Below, in pieces: positions 1 to 10,751 of a DNA stretch of 64,000 nt. The translations under genes and the position numbers were made by a program. Numbering within the stretch: the stretch's first letter is position 1; each line of letters begins with the position of its first letter. Under the pieces are notes generated by a model, which had not been told where the DNA came from, did not search any database, and worked only from the letters and a program-made list of their open reading frames with translations. The stretch is from Bradyrhizobium diazoefficiens USDA 110 (lineage in GTDB: Bacteria; Pseudomonadota; Alphaproteobacteria; Rhizobiales; Xanthobacteraceae), in contig NC_004463.1 in the NCBI RefSeq assembly GCF_000011365.1, forward strand, positions 3,892,001 through 3,956,000, read 5' to 3'.

Positions 1-1627
<1,627 letters not shown>

Positions 1628-1647
<20 letters not shown>

Positions 1648-2433
1648 TCTCATCATGGTCGACGCTCCACTTCCATCCTGTTCGCCGGCGGCAGGCCACC
1701 GCGAGCGGGCGCGCATCGCCGCTTTTGATCAGGCCGAGGACGTTCGGCAGGAGCTGGAATCCGAGCGGGACCTGCCCTGCGATGAAGTCCGGCGTGTAGG
1801 CTGCGATGTTGCGGTAGGGAACGTGCGTGAGCTCGGTGCCTGTGAGCTGCTCGAAATAGGCGGCCGCCAGATGCTGCGAGGAGCCGACCCCGACCGTCCC
1901 GTAGTTCAGCTCGCGGGGATGTCCTTTCGCGTAGTCGATCAGCTCGCGCAGCGATTTCGGCGGCAGCTTCGAATTGATCACGATGACATTCGGCAGCGTC
2001 GCGAACAGGCCGATCGGGGCGAGGTCCTTCAGCGGATCGTAGGGGAGGTCCTTGTAAAGCGCCTTGTTCGCAGCCAGCGGGCCGGAGGTGCTCATCAGCA
2101 AGGTGTAGCCATCAGGTGCGGCATGCGCCGCGGCAGCGGTGCCGATATTGCCGCCAGCGCCGGGACGATTGTCGACCACGAAGGCCTGTCCAAGTGACAT
2201 GGACATGCGGTTGAGCAGGATACGGTGATCACGTCGCTGGCGCTGCCGCCGGCGAAGGGCACGAGCACCTGGATCGGTCGGGCGGGATAGTCTTGGGCGT
2301 TCGCAGCCTGCATCCCCGCGGCTGCGAGCAGGGCACCACCGCCGAGTGCGAGCAGCGACCTCCGGTGAGGATGAAATCCCTCGCTCTGCCGCTGAGAAAT
2401 GTCCGTGATCTTGCTGCGACCGAACTTTGTCAT
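1628..2433 (-). pseudogene. Bug/TctC-family periplasmic binding protein, frameshifted and truncated
   Basis: The reading starts at 2433 with a twin-arginine-like signal (HRRSLLALGGGALLAAAG, AxA at NAQ) and the Bug opening DYPARPIQVLVPFAGGSASD. At about 2224-2226 one base is missing: adding one restores ITRILLNRMSMSLGQAFVV and joins the second frame, which continues with DNRPGAGGNIG, PDGYTLLM and the rest of lobe 1 and 2. Homology stops after GDARPLAVA near 1690, about 80-90 residues short of the usual 320, where sequence leading into the IS21 end begins. Bug proteins bind small carboxylates for TctAB transporters or signalling. The gene is dead through truncation; the frameshift may be real or a sequencing error. 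Confidence 0.85.
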
Positions 2434-2644
2434 CTCGGACCGAATCTCCCGACTGTGTCTTGTTCTGCGAGGCCAGGGAGCGTCCGTGACAAGAGCCGTC
2501 CGGGATGAGCGCCAGGTCGCGATTATTGCGCCTGGACCGTAGTTAGCGGCTTGATGCGACTGCCATGCCGGCTGGTCTCAAAACTTACCAACCCGTCTCA
2601 TTTTGCGGCGGGCGCGACATCTTGTCCGAGCCGAAATCCTGCAT

Positions 2645-3673
2645 CTAAGAGATCGTTTTCCGCCGCGGCGTTCTGCGCCTTTTTCGGGAGGACGAGCTTG
2701 TGCCACCGGAGGTAGGCTCCACGAACTCCTTTGCCACGGCGGCGGCCTGCGCGAGGTCGCGGCTGATGACGTCGAGCACGGCCTTCGCCGCGACCGACAC
2801 CGTTCGCCGCGGGTGATGCACCCAGGCAATCGAGCGCACGATCCGTTGCTCGTTGAAGCGATGCGCCCGGATGGCTCCGCTCGCGAGCGATTGCCGGAGT
2901 GCGATGGTCGGCAGCACGGTTGCGAAATCCGTGGTGGCGATCACATCGCAGAGCGCAGGCAGGGTGTCGAGTTCGAGACGCGGCCTCAGGTCGATGCCGA
3001 CGGCGGCGGCGTGCTCGTCCAGGATTAGCCGCAGGCCGTGCCGTTTCGAGGGCAGCACGAGGTCGACATTGGCGATGTGGTCGAAACGCAGTCTTGCCGG
3101 CGGCTTGATCGGGCCGTCCTTACGGCAGGCGAACACCATCTCCTCGTCCATGACGTGATGCGCGGCCAGCGGAGTCCTGCGGCGCGGCACGTTGATCAAC
3201 GCGAAATCGAGCTGGCCGGTGTTGACCCAGTCGACCAGCGTCTCGGTGTAGCCCTCGCAGACCGACAGCGTGATCTCGGGATAGCGGCTGGCGACGGTCG
3301 CCGACGACCTCGCCATCGTGCTTTGCGCCACCGACGTGATGAGGCCGACCGAGACGCGGCCCGAGATGCGCCCGCCGAGCTGTGCCATCTCCTGCCGGGC
3401 ATATTCGGCATCGCGCACGATCGGCGCCGTCAGCCGCACCAGCGCTTCGCCGGCGCTGGTCAGCGTCATGCCCCGGACGCTGCGGTCGAACAGTTTTTGC
3501 CCGAGCTCGGCCTCGAGCTTGGCGATCTGCATGCTCAGCGCCGGCTGCACGATATTGAGCTGGCGCGCGGCCCGGGTGACGTTCTTTTCCTCGGCCAGGC
3601 ACAGGAAATATTGCATCTGCCTGAGTTCCACGGGGCTATCCTTCGGTCGCTGATCCTGCTCGCGATCCATCAT
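2645..3673 (-). CDS. LysR-family transcriptional regulator of the furan cluster
   Basis: A 342-residue protein with the LysR N-terminal winged helix-turn-helix (ELRQMQYFLCLAEEKN, then TRAARQLNIVQPALSMQI) and a LysR substrate-binding domain from about residue 105 to 310. It is divergent from the ubiX-ubiD genes, the usual arrangement for a LysR activator of its neighbour, with a T-N11-A palindrome between them (3691-3705). The inducer is unknown; a furan acid is the contextual guess. The C-terminus ends in an odd Ser/Lys/Arg-rich tail (SSSSRKRRRTPRRK), longer and more basic than normal LysR ends. The start is an ATG pair (3673 or 3670). HmfR-type regulators of furan degradation in other bacteria are LysR proteins, but orthology is not shown here. 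Confidence 0.9.
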   Translation of the reverse strand: MMDREQDQRPKDSPVELRQMQYFLCLAEEKNVTRAARQLNIVQPALSMQIAKLEAELGQKLFDRSVRGMTLTSAGEALVRLTAPIVRDAEYARQEMAQLGGRISGRVSVGLITSVAQSTMARSSATVASRYPEITLSVCEGYTETLVDWVNTGQLDFALINVPRRRTPLAAHHVMDEEMVFACRKDGPIKPPARLRFDHIANVDLVLPSKRHGLRLILDEHAAAVGIDLRPRLELDTLPALCDVIATTDFATVLPTIALRQSLASGAIRAHRFNEQRIVRSIAWVHHPRRTVSVAAKAVLDVISRDLAQAAAVAKEFVEPTSGGTSSSSRKRRRTPRRKTIS

Positions 3674-3690
3674 CTCAGGTGATCGAATAT

Positions 3691-3705
3691 ATAATCAATC
3701 ATTAT
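3691..3705. promoter_or_regulatory. Candidate LysR box (T-N11-A palindrome)
   Basis: ATAATCAATCATTAT is a perfect inverted repeat (ATAAT/ATTAT) matching the T-N11-A form of LysR sites. It sits 18 bases upstream of the lysR start and 73 bases upstream of the ubiX start, in the divergent promoter region, so it could serve both autorepression and activation. Binding is inferred. Confidence 0.5.
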
Positions 3706-3777
3706 TTGTGATGATGGTTGTGATTGCCTAGTCTTGCTGATCGAGGGGCGCGGGCCCCAGGGAGCGAGACCAAAGAT

Positions 3778-4398
3778 ATGCAGGACGTCAGCCCCAAGCG
3801 GATGATCATCGGCATTTCCGGCGCTTCGGGCGTCACCTATGGTGTGCGCCTGCTCCAGCTCCTGCGCAATGCCGGCGTCGAGACGCATCTGGTGATGTCG
3901 AAGACCGCCGAGCAGACGTTTGCCTATGAGACCGACCTGAAGATCGCGGAGGTGAGGGCGCTCGCCAATGTCAACCATGCGATCGACGACATGGCCTCCG
4001 CCATCTCCAGCGGCTCGTTCCGCACCGCGGGCATGATCGTGGCGCCGTGCTCGATGCGCTCGATGTCCGAGATCGCGTCCGGTGTGACCACGACACTGCT
4101 GACACGGGCTGCCGACGTCGTGCTCAAGGAGCGCCGGCGCCTGGTGCTGATGGTGCGCGAGACGCCGCTGCACACCGGGCATCTCCGGACGATGACGGCA
4201 CTCTCGGAGATGGGCGCGATGATCGCGCCGCCCGTGCCGGCCTTCTACGCCAAGCCCGAAAGCCTCGACGACATGGTCGAGCACACGGTCGGCCGCGTGC
4301 TCGACCTCTACGACATCGATATTGGCGTCGTGCGCCGCTGGGGCGAGGACGAGGCGCTCAAGCGCCGCTCGCTGTCGCTGCGCAAGATCGCGCCCTGA
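3778..4398 (+). CDS. ubiX: UbiX-family flavin prenyltransferase (HmfG-like)
   Basis: A 206-residue flavoprotein of the UbiX/Pad1 family. It opens with MIIGISGASGVTYGVRLL (FMN-binding Rossmann start), has IVAPCSMRSMSEIASGVT and the C-terminal VLMVRETPLHTGHL and PPVPAFYAKP motifs. The family prenylates FMN with dimethylallyl phosphate to make the cofactor of UbiD decarboxylases. The gene lies 25 bases before a ubiD homologue, so it most likely supplies that enzyme. A TTG-initiated extension from 3724 exists, but the ATG at 3778 matches the family start. In furan-degrading bacteria the equivalent gene is called hmfG. Function is firm; the pathway comes from context. Confidence 0.92.
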   Translation: MQDVSPKRMIIGISGASGVTYGVRLLQLLRNAGVETHLVMSKTAEQTFAYETDLKIAEVRALANVNHAIDDMASAISSGSFRTAGMIVAPCSMRSMSEIASGVTTTLLTRAADVVLKERRRLVLMVRETPLHTGHLRTMTALSEMGAMIAPPVPAFYAKPESLDDMVEHTVGRVLDLYDIDIGVVRRWGEDEALKRRSLSLRKIAP

Positions 4399-4423
4399 CC
4401 TGAGACCTTAAGGAAAGACCCGT

Positions 4424-5839
4424 ATGCGAATGGAAGATGTTGCGAGGAAGGGCCCGCCCGCCGATCTGCGCGCCTGGCTCGCTTATCTCGCCGAGCGCGG
4501 CAAGCTCGCGATCGCGCGCGAGGGCGTTGCGCTAGCGGACGAGCTCGCCGCCATCGCCAAGCGGCTGGAGCGCGACAGCGCCGTGCTGTTTCCGCGCCCC
4601 GACGGGCACGCGATCCCGGTCGTCGCCAACCTCTTTGCCGGCCGCGACTGGGTCGCAGAGTCCATCGGCGTCACCGAGGACCAGCTGCTGCCGCAGCTCC
4701 TCGCTGCCGCGAGCCATCCGCTGCCGACACATGAAGTGGCGAGCGGGCCCGTGCAGGAGGTCGTGCATGAGGATATCGATCTGCTGCGCCAGCTTCCGGT
4801 CCCCAAGCACAATGAGCGCGACAGCGGCCCCTACATCACCGCGGGCCTCTTGATCGCCCGCAATCCCAAGACCGGCGTGCAGAACGTCTCGATCCACCGC
4901 TGCCAGATATCTGGCAAGAACCGCATCGGCGTGCTGCTGCTGCCGCGGCATACATTCTCCTATTATCGCCTCGCGGAAGAGTTGGGCCAGGCGCTGGAGA
5001 TCGCGATCGTCATCGGCGCGCATCCAGCCTTGCTGCTTGCATCCCAAGCCATCGCTGCGCTCGACGAGGACGAGATGGCGATTGCCGGTGCTCTGCTGGG
5101 CGAGCCGGTGGACGTCGTCAAATGCCGCACCAATTCGGTCCGCGTGCCCGCGCATGCGGAGATCGTGATCGAGGGACGGATCTTGCAGGGCGTGCGCGAG
5201 CCGGAAGGCCCGTTCGGCGAATTCCCCCAATATTACGGTCCGCGCGCCAATCGCGAGGTGATCGAGGTCGATGCGATCACGCATCGCAAGGCGCCGATCT
5301 TCCACACCATCGTCGGCGGCGGTTTCGAGCATCTCATCCTTGGCGGCGTGCCGCGCGAAGCGACGCTGCTGCAGCATCTGCGCCGCAGCTTTCCTGGCGT
5401 GATCGACGTCCGCCTGACTCGCGGCGGCACCTGCCGCTATCATCTCGCGATCAAGATCGACAAGGCCAATGACGGCGAGCCCAAGAACGTCATGATGTGT
5501 GCCTTCGGTGCGCATTACGACATCAAGCAGGTCATCGTGGTGGACAAGGACGTCGACATCTCCTCGTGCGAGGAGATCGAATGGGCGGTGGCGACGCGCT
5601 TCCAGGCCGATCGCGATCTCATGGTCGTTTCGGGCGCGCTCGGCTCGAAGCTCGATCCGACCACCGATAATGGCATCAGCGCGAAGATGGGCCTGGACGC
5701 GACCGCGCCGGTCAGCGCCCCCGAGCTCGCCTTCAAGCGCATTCGCGTCAAGGGCGAGGAGGAGGTTGATCTCGCCACGGCCTTGCAGGCCGATCCCAGC
5801 GCCGCGGTCGCGCGGTTGCTTGCGGGGGCGCGCGCATGA
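4424..5839 (+). CDS. hmfF: UbiD-family decarboxylase (HmfF-like, 2,5-furandicarboxylate)
   Basis: A 471-residue UbiD-type decarboxylase that uses prenylated FMN to remove CO2 from an unsaturated or aromatic acid. It shows the family features VSIHRCQISGKNRIGV, the substrate/cofactor segment EGPFGEFPQYYGP and the Glu-rich C-terminal core (DKDVDISSCEEIEWAVATR). The start at 4424 is preceded by AAGGAAAG. With ubiX immediately upstream and the hmfABCDE-like genes downstream, the most economical role is 2,5-furandicarboxylate to 2-furoate (HmfF). UbiD enzymes for other aromatic acids look alike, so the substrate is inferred. Confidence 0.85.
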   Translation: MRMEDVARKGPPADLRAWLAYLAERGKLAIAREGVALADELAAIAKRLERDSAVLFPRPDGHAIPVVANLFAGRDWVAESIGVTEDQLLPQLLAAASHPLPTHEVASGPVQEVVHEDIDLLRQLPVPKHNERDSGPYITAGLLIARNPKTGVQNVSIHRCQISGKNRIGVLLLPRHTFSYYRLAEELGQALEIAIVIGAHPALLLASQAIAALDEDEMAIAGALLGEPVDVVKCRTNSVRVPAHAEIVIEGRILQGVREPEGPFGEFPQYYGPRANREVIEVDAITHRKAPIFHTIVGGGFEHLILGGVPREATLLQHLRRSFPGVIDVRLTRGGTCRYHLAIKIDKANDGEPKNVMMCAFGAHYDIKQVIVVDKDVDISSCEEIEWAVATRFQADRDLMVVSGALGSKLDPTTDNGISAKMGLDATAPVSAPELAFKRIRVKGEEEVDLATALQADPSAAVARLLAGARA

Positions 5840-5963
5840 GCCGATTACCGCGAGAAGGCAACTTGCGTCCGTTTGCGCGGTTGGAATATGTAGCTGACGC
5901 CGCTTATAGTGCCGCGCCAGCTAGCCAATCGTTTTGCAGCGCAACGCTGGGAGGAAGGAACTG

Positions 5964-6803
5964 ATGTCGACGGCCCTGCGCATCGCTCACGGCGCTTTCG
6001 GCAGGGTCGCTCTGCTCGACATGGATCGTTCGCTGGTCCGTCACGCCCATCATCATTGCCACGTCCTGCTCAAGGTCGAGGGCGCCGACACCCAGTTTCT
6101 GGTTGGCGATCAGGTCACGCCGCTCACGGACATGGCCGCCGTGCTGGTCGACGGCTGGAAGCCGCACGCCTATGTGCACGACGCCAGCCGTCCGCGCACG
6201 CTCATCATGGCGCTCTATATCGAGCCCGAATGGCTGAAGGAGTTCCGACCCGGATGGGCCGCGAGCGGCGCGCCGGGCTTTTTCGAACGCCCCTCGGGCG
6301 AGGTGTCGCCGCGCATCCGCCAGCTCACGCTGCATCTCGCAGCCGAAATGATGGCGAATCCGGACGCGGTGCGGACCCACGAGCAGACGCTGTCGGATCT
6401 CATGATCGCGGTGATCGAACGCTTCACGCCCTGGCGCAGCTTCCCGACCTCGATCCGCGGCATGAGGGCGGTGAGCTGCGACTGGCGCATCCGCCGCGCG
6501 ATGGACGCGATGCGTGTGCAGGATTCCTATGGCAGCGTCGATCAGTTCGTGAAGGGCGCAGGGCTCTCGCGCGCGCAGTTCTTCCGCCTGTTCGAGACCT
6601 CGCTCGGCGTCTCGCCAAAAATCTATCTCAACGTCGTCCGCATGGAGCGCGCGCTCGATGCCGTCATGCGCGAGGACACGCCGCTCGGCGAGCTCAGCGA
6701 GCGCTTCGGCTTTCCGGAGCCGGCGCATTTCACGCGCTTCTTCCGCGACCATGCCGGCGTCAGCCCGCGCGAGTTTCGCAACGTCTCGCGTCTTGCGGGC
6801 TGA
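5964..6803 (+). CDS. AraC-family transcriptional regulator
   Basis: A 279-residue protein with an N-terminal cupin-like sensor region (RHAHHHCHVLLKVEGAD, GWKPHAYVHD) and a C-terminal double helix-turn-helix of AraC type (SVDQFVKGAGLSRAQFFRLF and LGELSERFGFPEPAHFTRFF, then DHAGVSPREFR). The ATG at 5964 follows a strong GGGAGGAAGGAA ribosome site, preferred over an ATG 30 bases upstream. It lies between the decarboxylase and the furoyl-CoA-dehydrogenase genes in the same direction, so it probably controls the downstream catabolic operon. The ligand is unknown. The pairing of one LysR and one AraC in the same island suggests two inducers. Confidence 0.9.
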   Translation: MSTALRIAHGAFGRVALLDMDRSLVRHAHHHCHVLLKVEGADTQFLVGDQVTPLTDMAAVLVDGWKPHAYVHDASRPRTLIMALYIEPEWLKEFRPGWAASGAPGFFERPSGEVSPRIRQLTLHLAAEMMANPDAVRTHEQTLSDLMIAVIERFTPWRSFPTSIRGMRAVSCDWRIRRAMDAMRVQDSYGSVDQFVKGAGLSRAQFFRLFETSLGVSPKIYLNVVRMERALDAVMREDTPLGELSERFGFPEPAHFTRFFRDHAGVSPREFRNVSRLAG

Positions 6804-6945
6804 GTCTAGCGGCTAATTTTGCGCTGCACGCGCTCGAATGAGACGATTTGGTAAGTCGTGAGAGCCGGCGGTATGGCCCGCGCAGCCCCTGTCCTGACAA
6901 GTGTCACCGTCGCGTCAGAGAACGCGTCGGGAGGTATGCCGGGAC

Positions 6946-9939
6946 ATGTTGCAGGCGGTCAAATCCGCAAATCCGGGAAGTAGCGATGAGCCGTGGGTTG
7001 GGCGCTCGATCGAGCGCGTCGAGGACGCCGCGCTGCTCTCTGGCCGCGGTCGCTTCATCGACGATCTCGGTGTCCAGCCCGGCACGCTGCACGCGACCAT
7101 CCTGCGCTCGCCGCACGCACATGCCGACATTCTCTCCATCGATGCTGAAGCTGCAAAACGCCTGCCGGGCGTTGCCGCGGTTCTGACCGGCAGCGACGTC
7201 AAGGCCGTCACGACAAGCCTGGTCGTCGGCGTGAAGGCGCCGGTCGAATGCTGGCCGATCGCGACGGACCGTGTGCGCTATGTCGGAGAGCCGGTTGCTG
7301 TGGTCGTGGCCACCGACCGCGCCCGAGCCGAGGATGCGGCCGAGCTGATCAACGTCGAATATCGCCCGCGCGGCGCCGTCGTCGATCCGCTTGGTGCAAT
7401 CGCACCGGGGGCGTCGGTGCTGCATGACGGCTTTCCCGGCAATCTCGCCAGCGACCGCTCATTTCGCTACGGCGATCCTGAAGAAGCCTTCGCGGATGCG
7501 CCGCATCGCTTCTCCATCGACATCCGATATCCCCGCAACTCCTGCACGCCGATCGAGACCTATGGCGTCGTCGCCTCGCACGATGCGGGCGAGGACGCGT
7601 TCGAGGTGCTCGCCAATTTCCAGGGCCCGTTCAGCATCCACACGGTGATCGCGCGTGCGCTGAAAGTGCCGGGCAATCGCTTACGGCTGCGCACGCCGCC
7701 GGATTCCGGTGGCAGTTTTGGCGTCAAGCAGGGCGTGTTTCCCTATATCGTGCTGATCGCCGCGGCGGCGCGCGTCACGGGGCGGCCGGTCAAATGGATC
7801 GAGGACCGGCTCGAGCATCTTACCGCTTCGGTGTCGGCGACCAATCGCGCGACGACGCTGTCGGCGGCGGTTGGCGTCGATGGAAAGATCCTCGCGCTCG
7901 ACTGGGACCAGGTCGAGGATTGCGGCGCTCATCTGCGCGCGCCCGAGCCGGCGACGCTTTATCGCATGCACGGCAATCTGACCGGCGCCTACGACATAAG
8001 CCACGTCAAGGTCCGCAACCGCGTCGTCGTCACCAACAAGACGCCGACCGGCCTCAACCGCGGTTTTGGTGGTCCGCAGGTCTATTTCGCGCTCGAACGG
8101 CTGGTGCAGCGCATCGCGATCGGCCTCGGGCTCGATCCGCTCGACGTCATCAAGCGCAATCTGATCGAGGCGAACGCGTTTCCCTATCGAACAGCGATGG
8201 GCGCGCTCCTGGATTCCGGCAACTACCACGAAGCGATCGCGCGCGCGGTCGAGCAGGGCCGGCTTGCCGAACTGAAAGCACGGCGCGACGAGGCGCGGGC
8301 AGAGGGGCGTCTCTACGGCATCGGCTTCACCGCGGTAGTCGAGCCCAGCGTTTCCAACATGGGCTACATCACCACCGTGCTGACGGCGGCCGAGCGCCGC
8401 AAGGCCGGACCGAAGAACGGCGCGCAGGCGACCGCGACCGTCGGGCTCGATCCGGTCGGCAGCGTCACGGTGCATGTGGCGTCCGTGCCGCAGGGGCAAG
8501 GCCATCGTACTGTGGTGTCGCAGGTCGTTGCCGATGTGTTTGGCCTCCAGCCCAGGGATATCCGCGTCAACACCGAGATCGACACCGCCAAGGATGCCTG
8601 GTCGATCGCATCGGGCAACTATGCGAGCCGCTTCGCGGCGGCGGTGGCCGGCACCGCGAAGATCGCGGCCGAGCGCGTCGCCGGCAAGCTCGCGCGCATC
8701 GCCGCCAGCCAGTTGAACGTCGAGGCGCCGGACATCGTGTTCGCGCGGGGATTCGTCGCATCAAAACACAATCCCGAGAACCGGATCGCGTTCTCGCGCG
8801 TCGCCGCGCTCAGCCACTGGTCGCCGGGTTCGCTACGCGACGACGCAGGCCAGACCATCCGCGAGACTGTGTTCTGGACGCCGCCGGAGCTGACGCCGCC
8901 GGACGATGAGGACCGCATCAATTCCTCGCTTTGCCACGGTTTCATCTTCGACTTCTGCGGCGTCGAGATCGACCGCACGACGCTGGAGACGCGCATCGAC
9001 CGCTACGTCACCATGCACGATTGCGGCACCATTTTGCATCCTGGCATGGTCAACGGCCAGATCCGCGGCGGCTTCACTCAGGCGCTCGGCGCCGCACTCT
9101 TTGAGGAATATGCCTACACCGAGGACGGCAGCTTCCTGACGGGAACGCTCGCCGACTATCTGCTGCCGACCACGACCGAGGTGCCGGAGCCCGAAATCAT
9201 CCACATGGAGACGCCGTCGCCGTTCACCCCGCTCGGCGCCAAGGGCGTCGGCGAAGGCAATTGCATGTCGACGCCGGTGTGCCTTGCCAATGCGGTCGCG
9301 GATGCGCTGGGCGTTGCCGACATCACCTTGCCGCTGGTGCCGGCGCGCCTTGCGGAGATGGTGCGCGGTGCCGAGCCGCCGCCGCCAGCAGGCGGTGCGA
9401 CCGCAGCGCCCGTGCGCGAAGGCGACCGGCGGCTGCGCGGCGAGGGGCAGGCCTCGGTCAAGAGCGCGCCGGAGCAGGTCTGGGCCATGCTGCTCGATCC
9501 CGCGACGCTGCAATCGGTCATTCCCGGTTGCCAGAGCGTCGACAAGGTCACCGAGACGCATTTTCGCGCCGACGTGACGCTCGGCATCGGCCCCGTCACC
9601 GGCCGCTATCGTGCCGATGTGGAATTGTTCGATCTCGATCCGCCGCATGCAGTGACCTTGCGCGGCGGTGCCAGCGGCGCGCTGGGTTTTGGCAGCGCCG
9701 ATGGACGCATCACGCTCGCGCCCGACGGCAACGGCGGAACGAAGCTCACCTACAGCTATGACGCTGCCATCGGCGGCAAGGTCGCCAGCATCGGCGGGCG
9801 GCTGCTCGATGGCGCGACGCGCGTCATCATCGGCCAGTTCTTCACCGCGCTGGCCCGCAAGGCCGGCGGTGGTGGCGCGGAGGGCGGAGGTTTCTCGCTG
9901 TTCGCGTTGCTGGCCGGCCTGTTCGGGGGGCGCCGATGA
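6946..9939 (+). CDS. hmfA: Molybdenum hydroxylase large subunit with C-terminal CoxG domain (HmfA-like)
   Basis: A 997-residue large subunit of the xanthine dehydrogenase family. Residues about 10-125 form the small a/b-hammerhead (GRSIERVEDAALLSGRGRF) and 140-780 the molybdopterin part, with LNRGFGGPQVYFALER and the catalytic Glu in GAKGVGEGNC (about Glu770). The CO-dehydrogenase loop AYRCSFR is absent, so it is a hydroxylase. Residues about 825-975 are a fused CoxG/SRPBCC domain (SAPEQVWAMLLDPATLQSVIPG) that is more often a separate gene. Start at ATG 6946 with GGGAGG upstream; a GTG at 6901 is possible. By context with B and C subunits, an acyl-CoA synthetase and a crotonase, it probably hydroxylates 2-furoyl-CoA at C5. 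The substrate is inferred from the Cupriavidus hmf pathway. Confidence 0.85.
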   Translation: MLQAVKSANPGSSDEPWVGRSIERVEDAALLSGRGRFIDDLGVQPGTLHATILRSPHAHADILSIDAEAAKRLPGVAAVLTGSDVKAVTTSLVVGVKAPVECWPIATDRVRYVGEPVAVVVATDRARAEDAAELINVEYRPRGAVVDPLGAIAPGASVLHDGFPGNLASDRSFRYGDPEEAFADAPHRFSIDIRYPRNSCTPIETYGVVASHDAGEDAFEVLANFQGPFSIHTVIARALKVPGNRLRLRTPPDSGGSFGVKQGVFPYIVLIAAAARVTGRPVKWIEDRLEHLTASVSATNRATTLSAAVGVDGKILALDWDQVEDCGAHLRAPEPATLYRMHGNLTGAYDISHVKVRNRVVVTNKTPTGLNRGFGGPQVYFALERLVQRIAIGLGLDPLDVIKRNLIEANAFPYRTAMGALLDSGNYHEAIARAVEQGRLAELKARRDEARAEGRLYGIGFTAVVEPSVSNMGYITTVLTAAERRKAGPKNGAQATATVGLDPVGSVTVHVASVPQGQGHRTVVSQVVADVFGLQPRDIRVNTEIDTAKDAWSIASGNYASRFAAAVAGTAKIAAERVAGKLARIAASQLNVEAPDIVFARGFVASKHNPENRIAFSRVAALSHWSPGSLRDDAGQTIRETVFWTPPELTPPDDEDRINSSLCHGFIFDFCGVEIDRTTLETRIDRYVTMHDCGTILHPGMVNGQIRGGFTQALGAALFEEYAYTEDGSFLTGTLADYLLPTTTEVPEPEIIHMETPSPFTPLGAKGVGEGNCMSTPVCLANAVADALGVADITLPLVPARLAEMVRGAEPPPPAGGATAAPVREGDRRLRGEGQASVKSAPEQVWAMLLDPATLQSVIPGCQSVDKVTETHFRADVTLGIGPVTGRYRADVELFDLDPPHAVTLRGGASGALGFGSADGRITLAPDGNGGTKLTYSYDAAIGGKVASIGGRLLDGATRVIIGQFFTALARKAGGGGAEGGGFSLFALLAGLFGGRR

Positions 9940-10751
9940 AGCCGCCCGCATTCGACTATCTCCGCGCCGAGAGCATCAGTGATGTCCTTGATGGACTGGC
10001 ACAGCAGGGCGGCGATGCCCGCGTGCTCGCGGGCGGGCAGTCACTGATGGCGATGCTCAACATGCGCCTTGCCAAGCCAAAACTGTTGATCGACATCATG
10101 CGTCTCAGGGAGCTGCGCCAGATCGAGCGGAAGGGCGACGCCGTCGTCATCGGCGCCGGTGTACGCCAGGCCGATCTCCTGGCCTGGCCAGATCTTGCCG
10201 AGACCCTGCCGCTGGTGGCGCTGGCGCTGCCCTGGGTCGGGCACATGCAGACCCGCAGCCGTGGCACCATCTGCGGTTCGCTCGCGCATGCCGATCCCAG
10301 CGCCGAGATTCCGCTGACGCTGGTCGCGCTTGGCGGTGAGGTGTTCTTGCGCAACGCTAAACGACGCCGCCGCGTGGCGGCAAAGGACTTCTTCTCCGGC
10401 ATGATGCTGACCGCGCGCGCTGATGATGAGCTGATCGAAAGCATATCGCTGCCTGTCATCAAGGGATCGCGCGTCGCTTTCCGCGAGGTCGCGCGCCGGC
10501 ACGGTGATTTCGCGATCGTCGCCTGCGCAGCCATGAAGACGCCAACGGGTGTGCGCCTCGCTGTCGGGGGCGTCGCGGATGTGCCGACCGCGCGCGATTG
10601 GCCGCGGCTCGATGGGACCGCGCTCGACGACGCCCTCAACGCCTTCGCTTACGAGCTTGGCGCCCACGACGACGTCCACGCGACCGCGCGCTACCGCCGC
10701 GACCTCGTGCGCATGATAGGCCGCGACCTGATCGGCGAGGTGCTGCAATGA
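9936..10751 (+). CDS. hmfB: FAD-binding medium subunit of the molybdenum hydroxylase (HmfB-like)
   Basis: A 271-residue CoxM/xanthine-dehydrogenase medium subunit. It has the FAD-binding motifs VLAGGQSLMAMLNMRL (about residues 29-45) and TRSRGTICGSLAHADPSAE (about 104-122), plus the C-terminal clamp domain. It carries electrons from the 2Fe-2S subunit to the acceptor. Its ATG overlaps the hmfA stop by four bases (ATGA), so it is translationally coupled, and it overlaps hmfC in the same way. Family is certain; the substrate of the complex is inferred. Confidence 0.9.
   Translation: MKPPAFDYLRAESISDVLDGLAQQGGDARVLAGGQSLMAMLNMRLAKPKLLIDIMRLRELRQIERKGDAVVIGAGVRQADLLAWPDLAETLPLVALALPWVGHMQTRSRGTICGSLAHADPSAEIPLTLVALGGEVFLRNAKRRRRVAAKDFFSGMMLTARADDELIESISLPVIKGSRVAFREVARRHGDFAIVACAAMKTPTGVRLAVGGVADVPTARDWPRLDGTALDDALNAFAYELGAHDDVHATARYRRDLVRMIGRDLIGEVLQ

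Noticed and set aside
8833..9951. 372-codon minus-strand frame
   Set aside because: It is antisense to the end of hmfA, Arg/Ala-rich, without motifs, and is a GC-codon shadow.
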